From Styela clava (lineage: Eukaryota; Chordata; Ascidiacea; Stolidobranchia; Styelidae), in NCBI RefSeq assembly GCF_964204865.1, contig NC_135251.1, positions 26,908,001 through 26,972,000 of the forward strand: a DNA stretch of 64,000 nucleotides. The letters run 5' to 3'. Each line of letters opens with the position of its first letter. The first letter of the stretch is position 1. The notes below the pieces were generated by a model. The model did not search any database. It was given only the letters and a program-made list of their open reading frames with translations, and was not told where the DNA came from. This document shows, piece by piece, positions 10,576-23,370 of this stretch. Position numbers and translations under genes: made by a program.

Positions 10576-12340
10576 CAAGCGGTTAGAATTTAAAAATTTG
10601 AGCCGCAAAACCATAAGCTGCATTGCAAAACCCGTAACGTACAGTCGTCGATTTTCTGCGTCTTGTGGTTTGATCGCACCGGCAAAATTACGAAGGCTGT
10701 CAGAATGATGTCGAAAGCAAAACCTCTCAGTGGCGCACAGAAACGCAGAAGCACGTATGAAAAAAATCAAAGCAACGAAGATAAACGGCAAATTTCAGGT
10801 TACCATTGCCTTTTAATAGCGACATGTTATGCTTTTTGACGAAATAAAAAAAGCGTTGTTTTAGCTTATGTCCGAGAGTTTTTAGGGTAATTTCCACGAA
10901 ATATTTTTGCGGGGGGGGGGCACGAGAGTCTTGCTACGCCACTAGCCTCTATATATGTCGAATCAAGTATGGGAATACAGACAATTTGTATATAACTGAG
11001 ATACTTGACTATTACTTAGGACAGACAGGAAATTAACTAGCTTCAACCGCGATTCAAGCAAATGATTCAATTGACTCATCACTTACTAAAGTTTTCAACC
11101 TTAGTCAATCATCCGGCTTCCGTTATTAAGTGATTCAGAAAATAACAATGCCTTTACAATACTCATAATAAAATTACGATACAATGCTACTGTTGACTAG
11201 AATTTTTTTTAGCCAATATTTGAAGATGGTATAAATAGACGACTATCATTTACTTTTTACAAATAAAAAAAAAATCGAGTCTTATAATACACGATATCTC
11301 ACCAGAAATTTTGCTGTTTCATTTAATTTAATCGAGAGCACTTTTTTCTGTATCGTTTGTTCGTCGATCTTATCAGCAAACCTAGTGATATCAGTGTTGA
11401 TGCATGACGTCTGTGATCGTATATATTTGAGCATCATCTCCGCTACATCGTTAACTGTTTACAGGCAACTTTTGTTTTCGTAACGATATCAGAACAATGT
11501 AAGCACTACCACGAAGACACTGACAATGCACCTGTGTTGTTGTTTGACATAAGGTATGTAATTGACAATTCTATAAATAGCCACAAGTGAAGATTTCAAA
11601 AGCACTTGTCATTCTTGACAAAGATTTAAAGAAGTCAAGTTTTTCAAACAGCATAAATGTATATATATATATATATATATATTCACCAAGACTTCCAAAA
11701 GAAGATAATTGGCATTTACATAATGAAGCTATATTTCCATTAATATCAACACTATACACGCCATATAGGCGTGAACACACTTCTAGAACTTCAAATATAA
11801 CAATATCTGAAATGTTACAATAGGACACACGTTTAGTGGTTTGGCTCTCATTTACAGGGTGACCCCAGAAATAAATTTCTAATAAAAAGAACATGAAGAA
11901 ATTTATTTTACATGTGAACTTCTGTTTGTGTATGATTTTGTAACGATGTAATTAAACACTGGTGCACATGTGTTGCTGTTCGAAGAGATAAACAAAGATT
12001 TTTCAAACTATATCAATCAATCGTCAAATTTTTTCATGTTAAATATTCCTTCATATTTCCATTGAAACTTTCTTGATTTGCTGCATTATTTTTGCATATA
12101 GGTTCAATTTTGTATTTTATGCAAAATAACATTAAATAATGACGCAATAGTTTTTGTCATTAAATTCCTTTGAAACAATAAGCTATAACGATCAAGTGTT
12201 GTTTCTTGTTTGGACCATACACAAGGGCTAACAATACCGGCTACATGATTACTAATTACTATGGGGCAAGTTCTGAATATGTTTATGAAACAGGATAATT
12301 TTATATTTTTTAAACTAAAAATAAGACATTTTATATTGAT
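10576..12340. other. Spacer downstream of gene C
   Basis: 10576-10945 is inserted or replaced DNA ending in a G10 run and the sequence CACGAGAGTCTTGCTACGCC, which looks like a transposon terminus, though its partner end was not found. From about 10950 the segment matches 2250-3340. A (TA)n run lies near 11659-11683. No coding exon is supported. Confidence 0.5.
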
Positions 12341-14704
12341 CTACTTCTTTGTCTGCTTTACTTCTATTGGGTAATATGGAAAAATGATGGTTTTGTTTTT
12401 GTATTTCCAGACCATTCTTGTCCCGACTATTTTCCAAAAAGTAGAATTCTTCTCTGTTGCTGAATAGTAAAGATCGCCACTTTTCTCTGGGGCGACTACG
12501 TATCCATTATTAGATTTGCATTTTAAGCTCATTACACTTCCAATCCGATGCACTGTAAAATCCCTGAAAACAAATGAATATGGTTTAAAAATAAAATTAC
12601 GAAAGTTTCCTTCATCACTACCAGACTTTCCTATAGGCAGGAAAACACCTAACTAGCGTAATACATATTTGGAATTTTGAGGGTGAAACGAATTCGGCAC
12701 CTACACGAACATGATTGATGCAGTAACGTCAAGCCTTGCTTGAAAATGAAGAAATCGTCATATTGCAAACCTACTGGGTTATAGTTGATTGGGCACTGAT
12801 AGACGCGAAAGTGCTTTTTTTAAGTTTGTACTGCAATTATCATATTAATTAGTTTCTCGGGACGTGAAAGAAGGCACTTCGCCGTTTACTTCCCGATGGG
12901 CGACAGACCGGGCAGGAGTTTTGAGTTGAGTTTTGTCTGTTTATGCCAGCCAGGATATATTTTAGAGCTTTTCAATTAGGGTCACAGTGAATATAGACGT
13001 GATATTTTGTCGATTAGAGTGACATTCAAGTAAGAAATGAATGGCTTTTGACATATAGACCTGAGTTCATTGCATCAATTCTTTTGTATACATTAATTCG
13101 CTTCAATATTATACAAATTTTAATTACAAAATTAGCCGCTTTGCCTGGTTTAGATCACAGAGAAAGCAGTGCTTTGTCTAGAAAGCACTTTTTATCTCGC
13201 AGTTGATGAATGATACTTACGCTGGGGCTGATCCAAACAATAGTTGACTGTTTGCATAAAAATTTCCGGCTGAAAATTCACAACTCAGATCACTGTCAGG
13301 GCTGAGCTGCCATTCCTGCAAAGTGCTGGTTTGTTGGACTTGGATTGGTGCGTTCATTCGTGCATCTTGGCACACCCATTTATTTGAAATGGTATCATTT
13401 TCAATTTCAACAAAATAGGAAGACAGCACACTGTAAAAATATGTAAATTAATATTTAATATTCAAATTAATATTTACTGGGAATATTATGAGAATTCGTT
13501 TATTCAGCAAGCATTTCCGTGCTGCACGTTATCAATATTCTTGATTATATCAACTTTCAAAAAGTAAATGACGTACGCTGTAATATCTTCGAAAGAAGGT
13601 GTAATGAACCATTCCATATCATCAGTAGGATTTTCAGATGTTGTCATTTCTAACTTTTCTCCGCTGTTACGTAAGTATCTATCACGTGAATTTTGAGCCC
13701 GCAGAAACATCCCAAAGTTTGGTTGAGGTAGCATATAAAAAAATCTACAAAATATGTAAAGTTACAATGTAAGTAATTTTCTGCAATATGTTGAGTCAAC
13801 CTGAATTAGTATAAAACAGACATCTCGAGACTAAATCCCTTTGTTTGAATTAATTAAAGCACGGTTTGTAAGAAATGCAATTGGGTGAAATGATTTTTTT
13901 TTAACTCGGAAGCACGCTACTTGGAACTACAAGTTCAATAGATGCTGGACACTTTTTGTTTTTGTTTTCTCATAAATATTAATTATTTAGAGTATGTTAA
14001 TGTCAGACAATTGTTTTTACCTACGGAGAGTTGCCTAAATTTTAGAGGATAAAATTTGCGGTACAAGACTACCATGGGATCCATGTGTTGAGTTTTCTGA
14101 AGTATTAAAAGTATCAATATACTTGAATAGGGAAGTAGAATATGTGAATTAATGATTAAAATTGTCAAAATTTTGAATGAAAATGGCAATAAATCTGAAA
14201 TATTCATCGGCTAGGCAAAAATGAACTCACACGGTAAACCTAACTGGAGTTTTTGAGTGAAGATTATACTCATGTTCTCAACGATTATACTAGCCAGTCA
14301 GTTTGACTCTCAATTGCGTAAGGCATAAATGAAATGTTTATAATTCCTAGTTTATAACTAAAAAGTGTCAATACATTTATGAATCTAAATTTGCTTTACC
14401 TTCCTTTTCCGTTGTTCTGCGTGATGTCATCTAACTCTTCTAGAGTAACGTCATCGCTGTTGAAGCTATATGTGACGTACATCTTTTTTCCGTCATCTAA
14501 TAAAATGTAAAAACTCCACAAGGCTTCATTATTTAATCTCTCAAGCCCCCAACCTTCCGTTACGCTGGGATTTAGTTGTACAGGTATATTGTCATGCAAG
14601 GATCTGTTTTGTGATATCCATTTTCTTCCGTCTCTGTCACCTATTTCAAACTTGAAGTTGATCGGATCGTTATCATTTGTTATCCCTGCACAATGTGATT
14701 GCAT
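12341..14704 (-). CDS. Paralogue C, intact four-exon repeat-module protein (301 aa)
   Basis: Exons in transcript order: 14704-14400, 13744-13577 (168 nt), 13430-13221 (210 nt), 12563-12341. Donors read GTAAAG, GTACGT and GTAAGT, acceptors end in AG, and all three introns are phase 2. The reading frame is open across all joins. It is very close to B and D in every exon: MQSHCAG start, KWISQN, WGLE, LWSFY, KKMYVTY; FGMFLRAQN, RYLRN, WFITPSF; NKWVCQD, QVQQT, EWQL, GNFYA; GYVVAP, SGDLYY, FWKI, ending KQTKK. No signal peptide or membrane helix. Intron 1 (655 bp) lacks the GGGGGTTCATGAG-containing DNA present in B and D. Family and function unrecognised. The intact frame and exon lengths kept despite intron change suggest it is a working gene. 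Confidence 0.8.
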
Positions 14705-14919
14705 AATCACAATATTCTTTACACAGATGTAGCTACAGATTATGATTTCTGATCACATATTTAGAATATATATATAGAGTATATTTGTGTCTCACAAAAG
14801 GTCATATAAAAATAATCATACTAAGCACAAATTTTAACTGTTCTTAGAGAGCCTCTATGATGTATGTTGCTTTGTACGACATTAACCCATGTACTAGTGA
14901 TTTTATCATTCATTTGAAA

Positions 14920-15359
14920 CAGGGGTTTGCAAACCCCCAGGGGTTCACGAGAAGATTTCCAGGGGTACTTGGATGGAAGTCGAGTTTTTGTGTGTGTGTG
15001 TGTGTGTGTGGTTTGTTTCTCAATATCCTTCAACAAGGAAAACTAAGTAACTACAAGATGAAAATGCATGCCAATTAACACTCAGCTTAGATTTTTCCTG
15101 ATCTAACGCTGTTGTGTTTATGACGCAACAATGTGAACTTGAGAGAGATACCAAGAATTCATTAGTTAGGGGGAGGACAAAGACAATAACATCAACATGA
15201 CTATTTAATTAAGTTACAGCAGTTGGTCAATGAATTGCCGTTGCAACAAATTATCAGTCAATACATCACAACTTTGTTTGGTGTCTGATTACTGGGGGTT
15301 CGCGTTGATTGCTTCGTGACTCGGGGGGTACTTAACAGAAAGAAGGTTGAAAACCCCTG
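14920..15359. mobile_element. hAT-type MITE upstream of gene C
   Basis: Starts CAGGGGTTTGCAAACCCC and ends GGTTGAAAACCCCTG. It is flanked by ATTTGAAA (14912-14919) and ATTTAAAA (15360-15367), an 8-bp target duplication with one mismatch; the empty site in the B flank reads ATTTAAAA. It contains a (GT)n run at about 14990-15010 and no coding capacity. Confidence 0.88.
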
Positions 15360-15862
15360 ATTTAAAAGATCAAACGAACTTTGAAAATGGTCAATTTCTC
15401 ATAACGATTGCGATCGACTGATCGGTAATAAGGTTCTACACAAAAACGAATGAGCACTAAATGTGCTAATAACTGCACACACGCATACACAAAATTTCAC
15501 CGCTGCCAATAAGAACTTTGTGGGTACATTATTATTAAAATCGACAAAGGGCGTGCCTAATTTTTAGTCGATAGTGTTGAAAATTCTTCAAGAAACCTTG
15601 CCAGTTATTATCCAAACAACGAAAAAGAAATATTCTCAAACCATGAATGTTACATAACTGTCCAAACCTCAGTATTTAAGTTACAATTTTCTCCAAACGC
15701 GATTCTTCGCTTGCTTAGAATTAGAACAAGTTGGGCATTTTATGTCACTGCTACCATTGCGAATAAAATTCATCACACTACTCTTGGAGTGAGACAATAA
15801 CTTTCGCATACTGCATACTGCGTAAGTTATTGTAGGATCGTTTGTCAGTCTAGAGTCTAGAC

Positions 15863-16380
15863 CAGTGTTCTTCAACCTTTTTTATTGTGGTATACCTTTT
15901 ACAATTTTTCAAGGGCTTTGTATACCTCACAAATACCCATGTTTATTTAATAAGGCTTAAAAAGACATTGAATTTCAAGCACATATTGTACTGCAACATC
16001 ATCATGCAATCTAATAGGCTAGTGTCCGCAAGTTATAAATTTGACTGACGGCCTCATCGTTAACTGGAATAATGTTCAACATAAATCAAACTAAGTACAC
16101 GGCAGCCGAAATCACCAACCCAGTCACGTGACCGCATTATCTATATAATTTGTGATGTAACAATGTACTCACGTCGGTTCTTTGCGTAATGTCATTTTAT
16201 ATTTCATTTGCGCAGCGTTTGCATTGTTGTCTTCACTTGAATATTTTATAATTTATTATATCATAATTTAGAATCCCCAACTTAGGCTGTACACCCTTCG
16301 TATACGCTTTATCAGTTGTATACCCAAATTATTGTTCGGTATACACTTGGGTATACCGTATACCCGGTTGAAGAGCACTG
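15863..16380. mobile_element. hAT-type MITE, 518 bp
   Basis: Starts CAGTGTTCTTCAACC and ends GGTTGAAGAGCACTG, flanked by a perfect 8-bp duplication GTCTAGAC at 15855-15862 and 16381-16388. The equivalent position in the first duplicated segment (near 6874) is an empty site. Interior rich in GTATACC motifs; no transposase. Confidence 0.93.
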
Positions 16381-19300
16381 GTCTAGACCCGCGATATCCG
16401 GCACGTCATTTTTAAACCTTGCCGGAGGAAAAACTGGCATTTGTTACGTCATAATATGCTTTATCGGGCTCGCCCAGACTCAAATACAGTGTATGTGTAT
16501 ATTCTATATTGTATTTTGCGCATGTAAAGTACAGTATTCTTCCTGTTGTAAAGCACACAACTGGTTTGGGGCAATTTTGGGGGGTATTTCAATAAAATTC
16601 ACTCAACATCAGACGCGATCGACTGCTCGAGACCTGGCGTGTTAGCCACCCCTGCTATCCATCAAATAATAAATTCAATTTAGAAATACATATATTAAAC
16701 TGGAATGATTTCGTTGCGAAAGTTTCGAATCATTCGCCTGAAAGATATATATATATATATGTTACAAATTCAATTCGAAAGCTTAAATCTTGGAATAGTT
16801 CTAAAAAATCTTCATCGCTGATGGTCAAACATTTAGACTAAAATCTACGTTTACACATATAAGCTATGCTATACTTCGTCTGAGGATGCAAGCAAATTGA
16901 ATGTGAAAGGAATCTTTATTCTAAGTGAGGTAGCCTCGCCTTATTTGTAGGTAATGAAGATTTATGAATACAACATCAGAAATATTCACAAGTCACTGTA
17001 TTAAAAACTGACGCTTCACCGCGAGTTAAAACAAGATTGCTCCCTAGATCGAAATAATCAGGTGAATGGGGCCTAAGTACAGATATCAGTATGCTGCGCA
17101 GTTTCTTGGGTTTTGAAATTCCATCGTCAAAATCAAGCGCCTCGTGTTCACTGAATGCAAAAGTTACCAACTGTCAAACTACATGTTCACGATCAAGCCC
17201 TATTGCAATTAGCCTGCTGCAAATATTTTGAATTAGCTGTAATCTTCATCTATCTCGATGGTTATCATATTTTCATTTACCGGCACCCTTTTACAGCACT
17301 CTATATATTATCATCAATCCCCAGTAATGAACAAAATAATGAACTCATAAACGAATTCATAATAAATCCCATTAAAAACGAGTAGACGAATCATACATAG
17401 ATCGTGGAGTTTCAAATGAGACAAGCGAGCTTGAGATCTTGAACCAAATTTTGAATTTTTGGAGATTTTTTTGTCCGAAACGGTCTCAAATCACCCCGTT
17501 TGCTGTAAGAAAGGCGTTTTCTTTGTTTCGATAGTAATTGCGTCGCGGATAAAAATCTACTAAATAAGATGCGGGAACTGAAATAATCCATGGTTCTACT
17601 TTAAAATGAGAGGTTTTGCCAAATGATTTGCACACAAATATATCACTTACTGTATATCTTTTGCAAAATTCATTCTGGTTTCGCCGAAATTCTAAAGTTT
17701 CAGAAATGCGCTACCGCCCTCGCGGGTTTCGCTCCCCAATTTGCCTCTTTCTTCGCCCAGGGAGCAATTTCATATCTGGAAACAGAACTATCAACATCAT
17801 TAGGTTGTGAAACATAACAAGATGTTTTTTCGTCATTGGAAACAGTCGTAAAAGATAATATTACATCGTGTAAATATGCAATTATCCCGTCTCGACTCTA
17901 TTCTATTCATTGCCCAAAAAATATACTCTTTAGGGACTCAACCTGCACGCGAATGAATCGCGTGACAATTGTCATACGTTCGAAAAAAAGTGAGGAGGAG
18001 TAATGTGCAAAAGATAATATTATTTAACGGAAATATGCAACTATATCCTGTCTCGACTCTATTCTATTTATTGCCCACAATATATAATCATCTTTATGGA
18101 ATCAACCTGCACGCGAATGAATCGCGTTACAATTGTCATATACTCGAAGAATAAGCTAGGAGCTATTTCGGCTTAATTGTTTCATGTATATAAATCACAA
18201 CATTGTAGTACCAATGAGCATCACAACGATGAAATATTGTTTATACTTTAGTTGATTCAAATAGTAGTTTTTTCACTTCCTGCATATTGGATATTTTGCG
18301 ATTGCGCTATCCAGTAATTGCAAGTTTTTACTAGTTTATAAAATAAATGAGTAAATATATAATTACCCACGTATAGAACGTTGAAATAATAAATTTAATG
18401 CTGTAATGTGTAAGCGTAAACCTTCCAATGAAGTAACTTTGAACAATGAACCTCTAAATTGAATATATAACAACAGAGAAACGATGAAATTTATGGACAC
18501 AAACGCCAATGAATCAGACTGATACATTTGTTTTTATGTACTTTCATAGGTACTCTGGCCTTCAAAGACGCAGGGGGGGGGGGGACGATATTTATAAAAT
18601 GAATGAAAATGAGATTTTATCCTAAATAAAGAAATAAATTGAAAATGTGAAAGCATATATATAACACGTCAATATAAAGAAAAAGTACGGCTTATCTAAC
18701 TGAGCCATCCCCTCAAAGAAATATAAAAAATGCATAAAAAATGACAAATATAAAATTGTAGCGAAGGGCTGGCAAACTCGGCGATGGGTTCTGAACAAAG
18801 AAATGTAACTGAAATATAATTACCGCTTGCCTTTTCCTATCAACCTGGGAGAAATTCTGAAACAATGATAGTTTCGATAGGAAAAATTTGATCAAATTAT
18901 TAGATTAAATTGGAAATGATCAAACTGATAAATCTCCGCAGAAAGGTGTTGCAATAACTGCAAATTAAAATTGAGATAACTAGGACAAGCGGTATACACT
19001 AATAAATATATGGCATATATGTGGTCCCAAGCTCATCGCCGTAAGTTTGTGGAGGCATGTGGTGGAGAAAGAATGAAATACAAACAAACCAATTTGGGCC
19101 GCTGGATCAGTGGACTTTATTTTATTTATTTTTATATATATATTCATTATTATATAAAACACAGTTGATCGATACCTCTACAATAACTACAACATTATTA
19201 ATCACTAATCATAGAAAGTACATAACCGCAATTCATCATATAAAATAATCAATTAATGTGCATACATCATAAAATTTTCCATTTTTATCATATTACTTTA

Positions 19301-19489
19301 TTTTACCATTTTTATATGCAATGAACCGTTCAATTTCCCTTACTTCATACAGGATGGAAGTGCTTAACCAATACTGTTTTCAAGCAATGCTTGAAGGAAA
19401 ATTGAGCTCAAATTCATATGTTCTAAACTAAAGCATTTACATTTAACATTCATTCGAAATGTATTTAAAAACTGGTATTTCTGTAAAAT
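16381..19489. other. Gene-free part of the second duplicated segment
   Basis: About 16660-17100 matches 28750-29130 and about 18200-18350 matches 30120-30260, so the duplicated segment runs this far. No exon is supported. A (TA)n run lies at about 16748 and a G11-13 run near 18572. Confidence 0.5.
17850..18160. repeat. Two-copy direct repeat, period 159 bp
   Basis: Copies start at 17850 and 18009 with AAAAGATAATATTA and share CTGCACGCGAATGAATCGCG and CAATTGTCATA, with scattered substitutions. Nothing coding is visible. Confidence 0.8.
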
Positions 19490-20200
19490 GTGCTTTTTGA
19501 TTGGAAAATGTCAACTTTTGATCAACCTATATGGTACAAAAAAAGTATTTCTTATGCCAGAAAACAATTTTTTATCAAATCTTGGTATGAACATGGTATA
19601 AAAGCAGTAAGACACTTAGCAAATGTGGGTAGTTTGTTTACTTATAGAGAGTTGACTAAAAAATATGGCATGCAATATAGTGATGAAGAGTATGTAAATT
19701 ATTATCGCATCACTGGAGTTTTACCTGATGATTGGTTATGCAATATTGGAAACTGTATTTATTCTAGTGTATTGAGTGACCCTGAAGAGAACATATATCA
19801 TTTTATTTCTGAAACATTTGAATCAGGAAAAGGGAATAAAAGTAAATATGAAAAGTTGAACCTGATCAAATTTATATCCCCTGATGAATCGAGAAAAAAT
19901 GGGCAAATCTGATTTTTTTAGAGAGTGATTTTAGTTGGAATAAATTGTATATGGATATCCTTTATTGTACTATTGAAACTAAATTGCAAGATGTTCCATG
20001 GTGCCATAGTACTAAACGATAGATGGCATAAATTTAAACTTGTTTCATCAGAGTTATGTAAATTCTGTCATTCTAACGTTGAAAATCCTAACCATTTTTT
20101 CTATGACTGTATAGTTGTGCTACAGTATTGGGAATCTCTGAACATGTGGATATATTCAAAAACTGGGATCAATTTTAACTTTTCAGTGGACTTCATTTAA
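19490..20200 (+). pseudogene. 3' fragment of a Tx1/L1-like LINE reverse transcriptase ORF
   Basis: The open stretch 19490-19912 reads PIWYKKSI, FIKSWYEHGI, LANVGSLFTYREL and KKYGM, the spacing seen just after the RT domain in L1/Tx1-clade elements (known family pattern). After stops near 19911 the following stretch (19925-20200) has LCKFCHSN and NPNHFFYDC, a CCHC-like knuckle typical of the C-terminus of such ORF2 proteins. The frame is broken more than once and the 5' part is absent, so it is a dead 5'-truncated insert. Its 3' end abuts the oppositely oriented R2-like remnant. Confidence 0.7.
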
Positions 20201-22445
20201 TGAGCGAAGGGCTCAAACGACTCAGGGAAACCACTAGTGGGAATCAACCGGCCGGGCCAATATAATTACGAAACACTCACGCGAACTCGCAAACACATCA
20301 ATACAAGCCAAAGAGGAAGAATAAGATAAGACAAAGTAGAATGAAGTGTCAAGAAAGAGAGCGACGTCAGAAGTCCGCACCAGGCCCTCCCGATGCAATG
20401 GGAAACCCCGGGTGGAGTCCCTAACGCAGTTACGGGAGACCGCCGTAGCGGCACCCCCGGCCACACTCAACGCACGAATAGCTGTCTGGTTCCCCGCGGC
20501 ATAACTGCCAAGGGAACCAACCACAAATGCGTGGAACTCCACCATCTTGCCAGTGACAAGACCAATGGAGCAACATAACTCTTCATACTTTGAGTGCTTC
20601 TGTCGGGCCGCATCATCTATGTCACCCTCATCGTTGTCAAATGGGCACACAACATCGAGAACTACGACCCGAGATGTACCGATTTCCTTAGAAATCAAGT
20701 CGGGCCACAGCATCTAGCTGTTCTCGCGATGCGCTCTCGACGAACTACGTTGACATCGCGTTTAGAAAACCTAGCTGGAGGTAGGTGAGCCAAGATCTTC
20801 TCCTGCACTGAATCATGCTTCACCTTGATAGTATTTATCATCGGGCGTCATTGATTCAGCACATGGAGAAGAGTCTCGTTTGCGTAACCACATTTACTAC
20901 AAGTCGCCCATGGTTCCGCATATTCCGGTAACCACCTGCGAATGGACCGCAGCGGCAGAAGATTTAATCGAGCTTTCAAAACCTACGAAATCTCGAACTG
21001 TGCGAGAGAGGCAGAAGCGGACAGAAAATGGTTTAAGCAACTAAACCGGGAATGACAGGAAACTGTCTTTCCTTAGTCCCACAGTTCGTCCACCGACTCA
21101 ACCAACGGGTGTTGGACACATGGTGCAACACCCGAGTTATTTTCTTGCCTCTCTCGATCGGGAAATTGTTAGTGGTTATCGTAAAACTCCCTTCCGAGGG
21201 GATACCCCAGCAAAGGCCGATACGGCGACTCATAGGGCGCAGTTGGCCCCAAAGATCACCAAACAGGCCGATGCGTCGCCCATCTGGCTCAGAGGAGTTT
21301 TCACAATTGAGAAAGACAATTTTCAGAGCCCGTGTCGTCTCCGGGACTCGGTAAAGCTTTGGCAAAATCTCGTCCAGCTTCACGTGCAACATTTGAGACG
21401 CCCAGACCCCCGGCTGCAGCCGTGGAGTGGAAAAACGGCTGACAGCTCCAGTCTGGTAACCACAAAATGGTTCTTATCAGACGGCGGATGCTAACATTTA
21501 GCCACTCGAGATCGCGCCCACGGAAATACCAAATTCGTAGTTAGAAGAAGAGTCTTGGTAGAACAAACCTCTTCAGCACCAACAGCTGTTGGAACCGAGC
21601 GATATCAGAAGATCCTCCAAATATAGATTAAAATTTAATTCAAAACATCACTCTGTCCGACGATCCGGTACCCCATGCTCTTGTCGACTTATCTCCAGAA
21701 GTCATCCCGGCTGAGAACAGCAACCTTGCCATTATTGAGATAGAAAATCTCACTGCCCCTGACCATCGTGCCTTCCGAAGGAACCAAGGTAGGAAAACGG
21801 CATTTGGTTGAATGGTTTGAATTGCATTCCGGACCATCGCGCAAACTCTTCACGTATTGAGAGTTGCACCTCCAGCTGTTGTTGCGACGACGCACACAGA
21901 GCAGAACCCTATGCGTAGCCCTGGCCGTTGATGGTCACATCCGGCGCACATCGCAATTGGTAACTGACGTCCGACAAACCTTTGACCCCCCGGGAGAACT
22001 TCCATCACCATGTAAAAACTGATTGCCAAGCGAGACCATTCTTGATGGACTCTCCTACAAGATGGAATAGGGGACATGTCGCCATCGATAGTTTGAATGG
22101 TGAACACATTATCCCTGTAAACGTCAACATCCATTTCCAACATAAGGTTGCAGGACTCCGAGAATGGCACCATGCCCTCCCGACCCAAAAGCAGTACGCT
22201 AATGTTTTCTGGCATCCGCAGTGATCGAATCAAGCATGAAAACATGCTCGAAGACGCGTTCGAAAGAAACGAAGCCCTTCTGTTCTGGAGAAATCACCTT
22301 TTTCCTAGCTGCCCAAGACTCAAGACGACGAGCAATCACGGCTGCATAGATTTTATACAGCGTGAGGCAGATCGCAATGGGTCTCCAGTTCCCGACGCCA
22401 TTTATATTGTCCTTCAGGTCCTTAGGAATAAGGGTTATCCTAGAG

Positions 22446-23275
22446 CAGGGGTCGGCAAACTGCCGTCCGCGGGCCAAATGCGCCCTCGAACGACCCGACT
22501 TTTAATGCATAAAACAAAGTTGATATTAAATCTATTATTGTCTCAATTAGGATTTATAGGTTGTGAGTATAACTTAAGTCTATAATAATTTTTAATATTT
22601 AAATGTTTGGGAAACGGAGGGGAATTTGCGAAAAGGGTCGAACATTCCAAAGTGCTTGAAGGGAAAAATATTTTTCATTCTTACGCATTTCAAAACCAGT
22701 TTGCTTGATATGCCAAATCAGCATCGTTGTTATTAAGGGGTTTAATGTTAATTATCATTATGAAACGTGTCTTCGACAATACGAAATTTACGACGTACCG
22801 CGGGACAACAAAGTTGGCATTTGATTTTGACGGTGACCGTACATTTGAACCCACGTACATTTGAATCCATGCGTACATCCACGGGTTCAATCTATATGCG
22901 GGTTCTAAAACCCATGGGTTAGGGTTAGTATGGGTTTAACTATCCGTGAAAATCCGTGAAAAAAAAATTCCATAGGTGCAATAGCATACAGGTGCAATTG
23001 TCATGGGTTCAAATGTACGTGGGTTCAAATGTAATGGAACCGATTTTGACGCTTCGGCCATGACACAGAAACAACACCATCCTTCACATTGATAGTAAGT
23101 GAATAAGAACAATGTATTGCTTGATAATATATTGAAAAAGGCCACATACACGTCCAATTGTGGCAGGCTTTCACACAGTAATAGAAGTACAAGTGCCCCA
23201 TGATTTTGAAGTTCAATGTTCGCAAGCGGGATGTTTATAGTTGGCCTGCGAGTACATAAAGTTTGCCGATTCCTG
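22446..23275. mobile_element. hAT element relic inside the R2-like LINE
   Basis: Left end CAGGGGTCGGCAAACTGCC; right end GTTTGCCGATTCCTG. Flanked by a perfect 8-bp duplication TCCTAGAG at 22438-22445 and 23276-23283. No intact transposase. It contains a second, nested MITE. Confidence 0.92.
22832..23041. mobile_element. 210-bp MITE with 9-bp target duplication, nested in the hAT relic
   Basis: Both ends carry inverted copies of a CATTTGAACCCACGTACA motif and the outer ends are GGT and ACC. Flanked by GATTTTGAC at 22823-22831 and 23042-23050, a perfect 9-bp duplication. A relative lies at 55264-55470. Nine-base duplications are known for Mutator-like elements; the superfamily is not certain. 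Confidence 0.85.
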
Positions 23276-23370
23276 TCCTAGAGGAACGACCTGAACTTAA
23301 AATACGTCGAGAACTTCTGCAGATTTCGAAGAGCTTGAAGAGAATTTCACCTCGTTGATCAATTTTTCTC

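Larger units (their letters stand above)
20234..23370 (-). pseudogene. Decayed R2-like non-LTR retrotransposon (RT plus restriction-like endonuclease)
   Basis: Read on the minus strand. Near 23370-23284 and 22445-22199 a reverse transcriptase N-terminal part is legible: SRITLIPKD, NWRPIAI, IARRL and PEQKGF. Further on (about 20960-20880) is a zinc knuckle, CSKCGYANETLLHVLNQ. At 20713-20600 there is PDLISKE, LDVVCPFD and HSKYEEL; the PD-X14-D spacing followed by K and Y fits the restriction-like endonuclease of R2/NeSL-type LINEs. Frameshifts and stops between the blocks show it is inactive. An 830-bp hAT insertion (22446-23275) splits the RT. The insertion site is not visibly rDNA, and the clade cannot be fixed without a tree. 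Confidence 0.75.

Noticed and set aside
10363..10791. 142-codon minus-strand frame as a gene
   Set aside because: A chance fusion of unrelated inserted DNA with the degenerate A-type exon, partly out of frame.
11571..11894. Open frames on both strands around the (TA)n run
   Set aside because: Contain the microsatellite and duplicated spacer, with no homologue in the matching spacers.
21033..21494. Plus-strand open frames of 100-124 codons
   Set aside because: They are antisense to the R2-like LINE, whose minus-strand motifs explain the coding-like composition.
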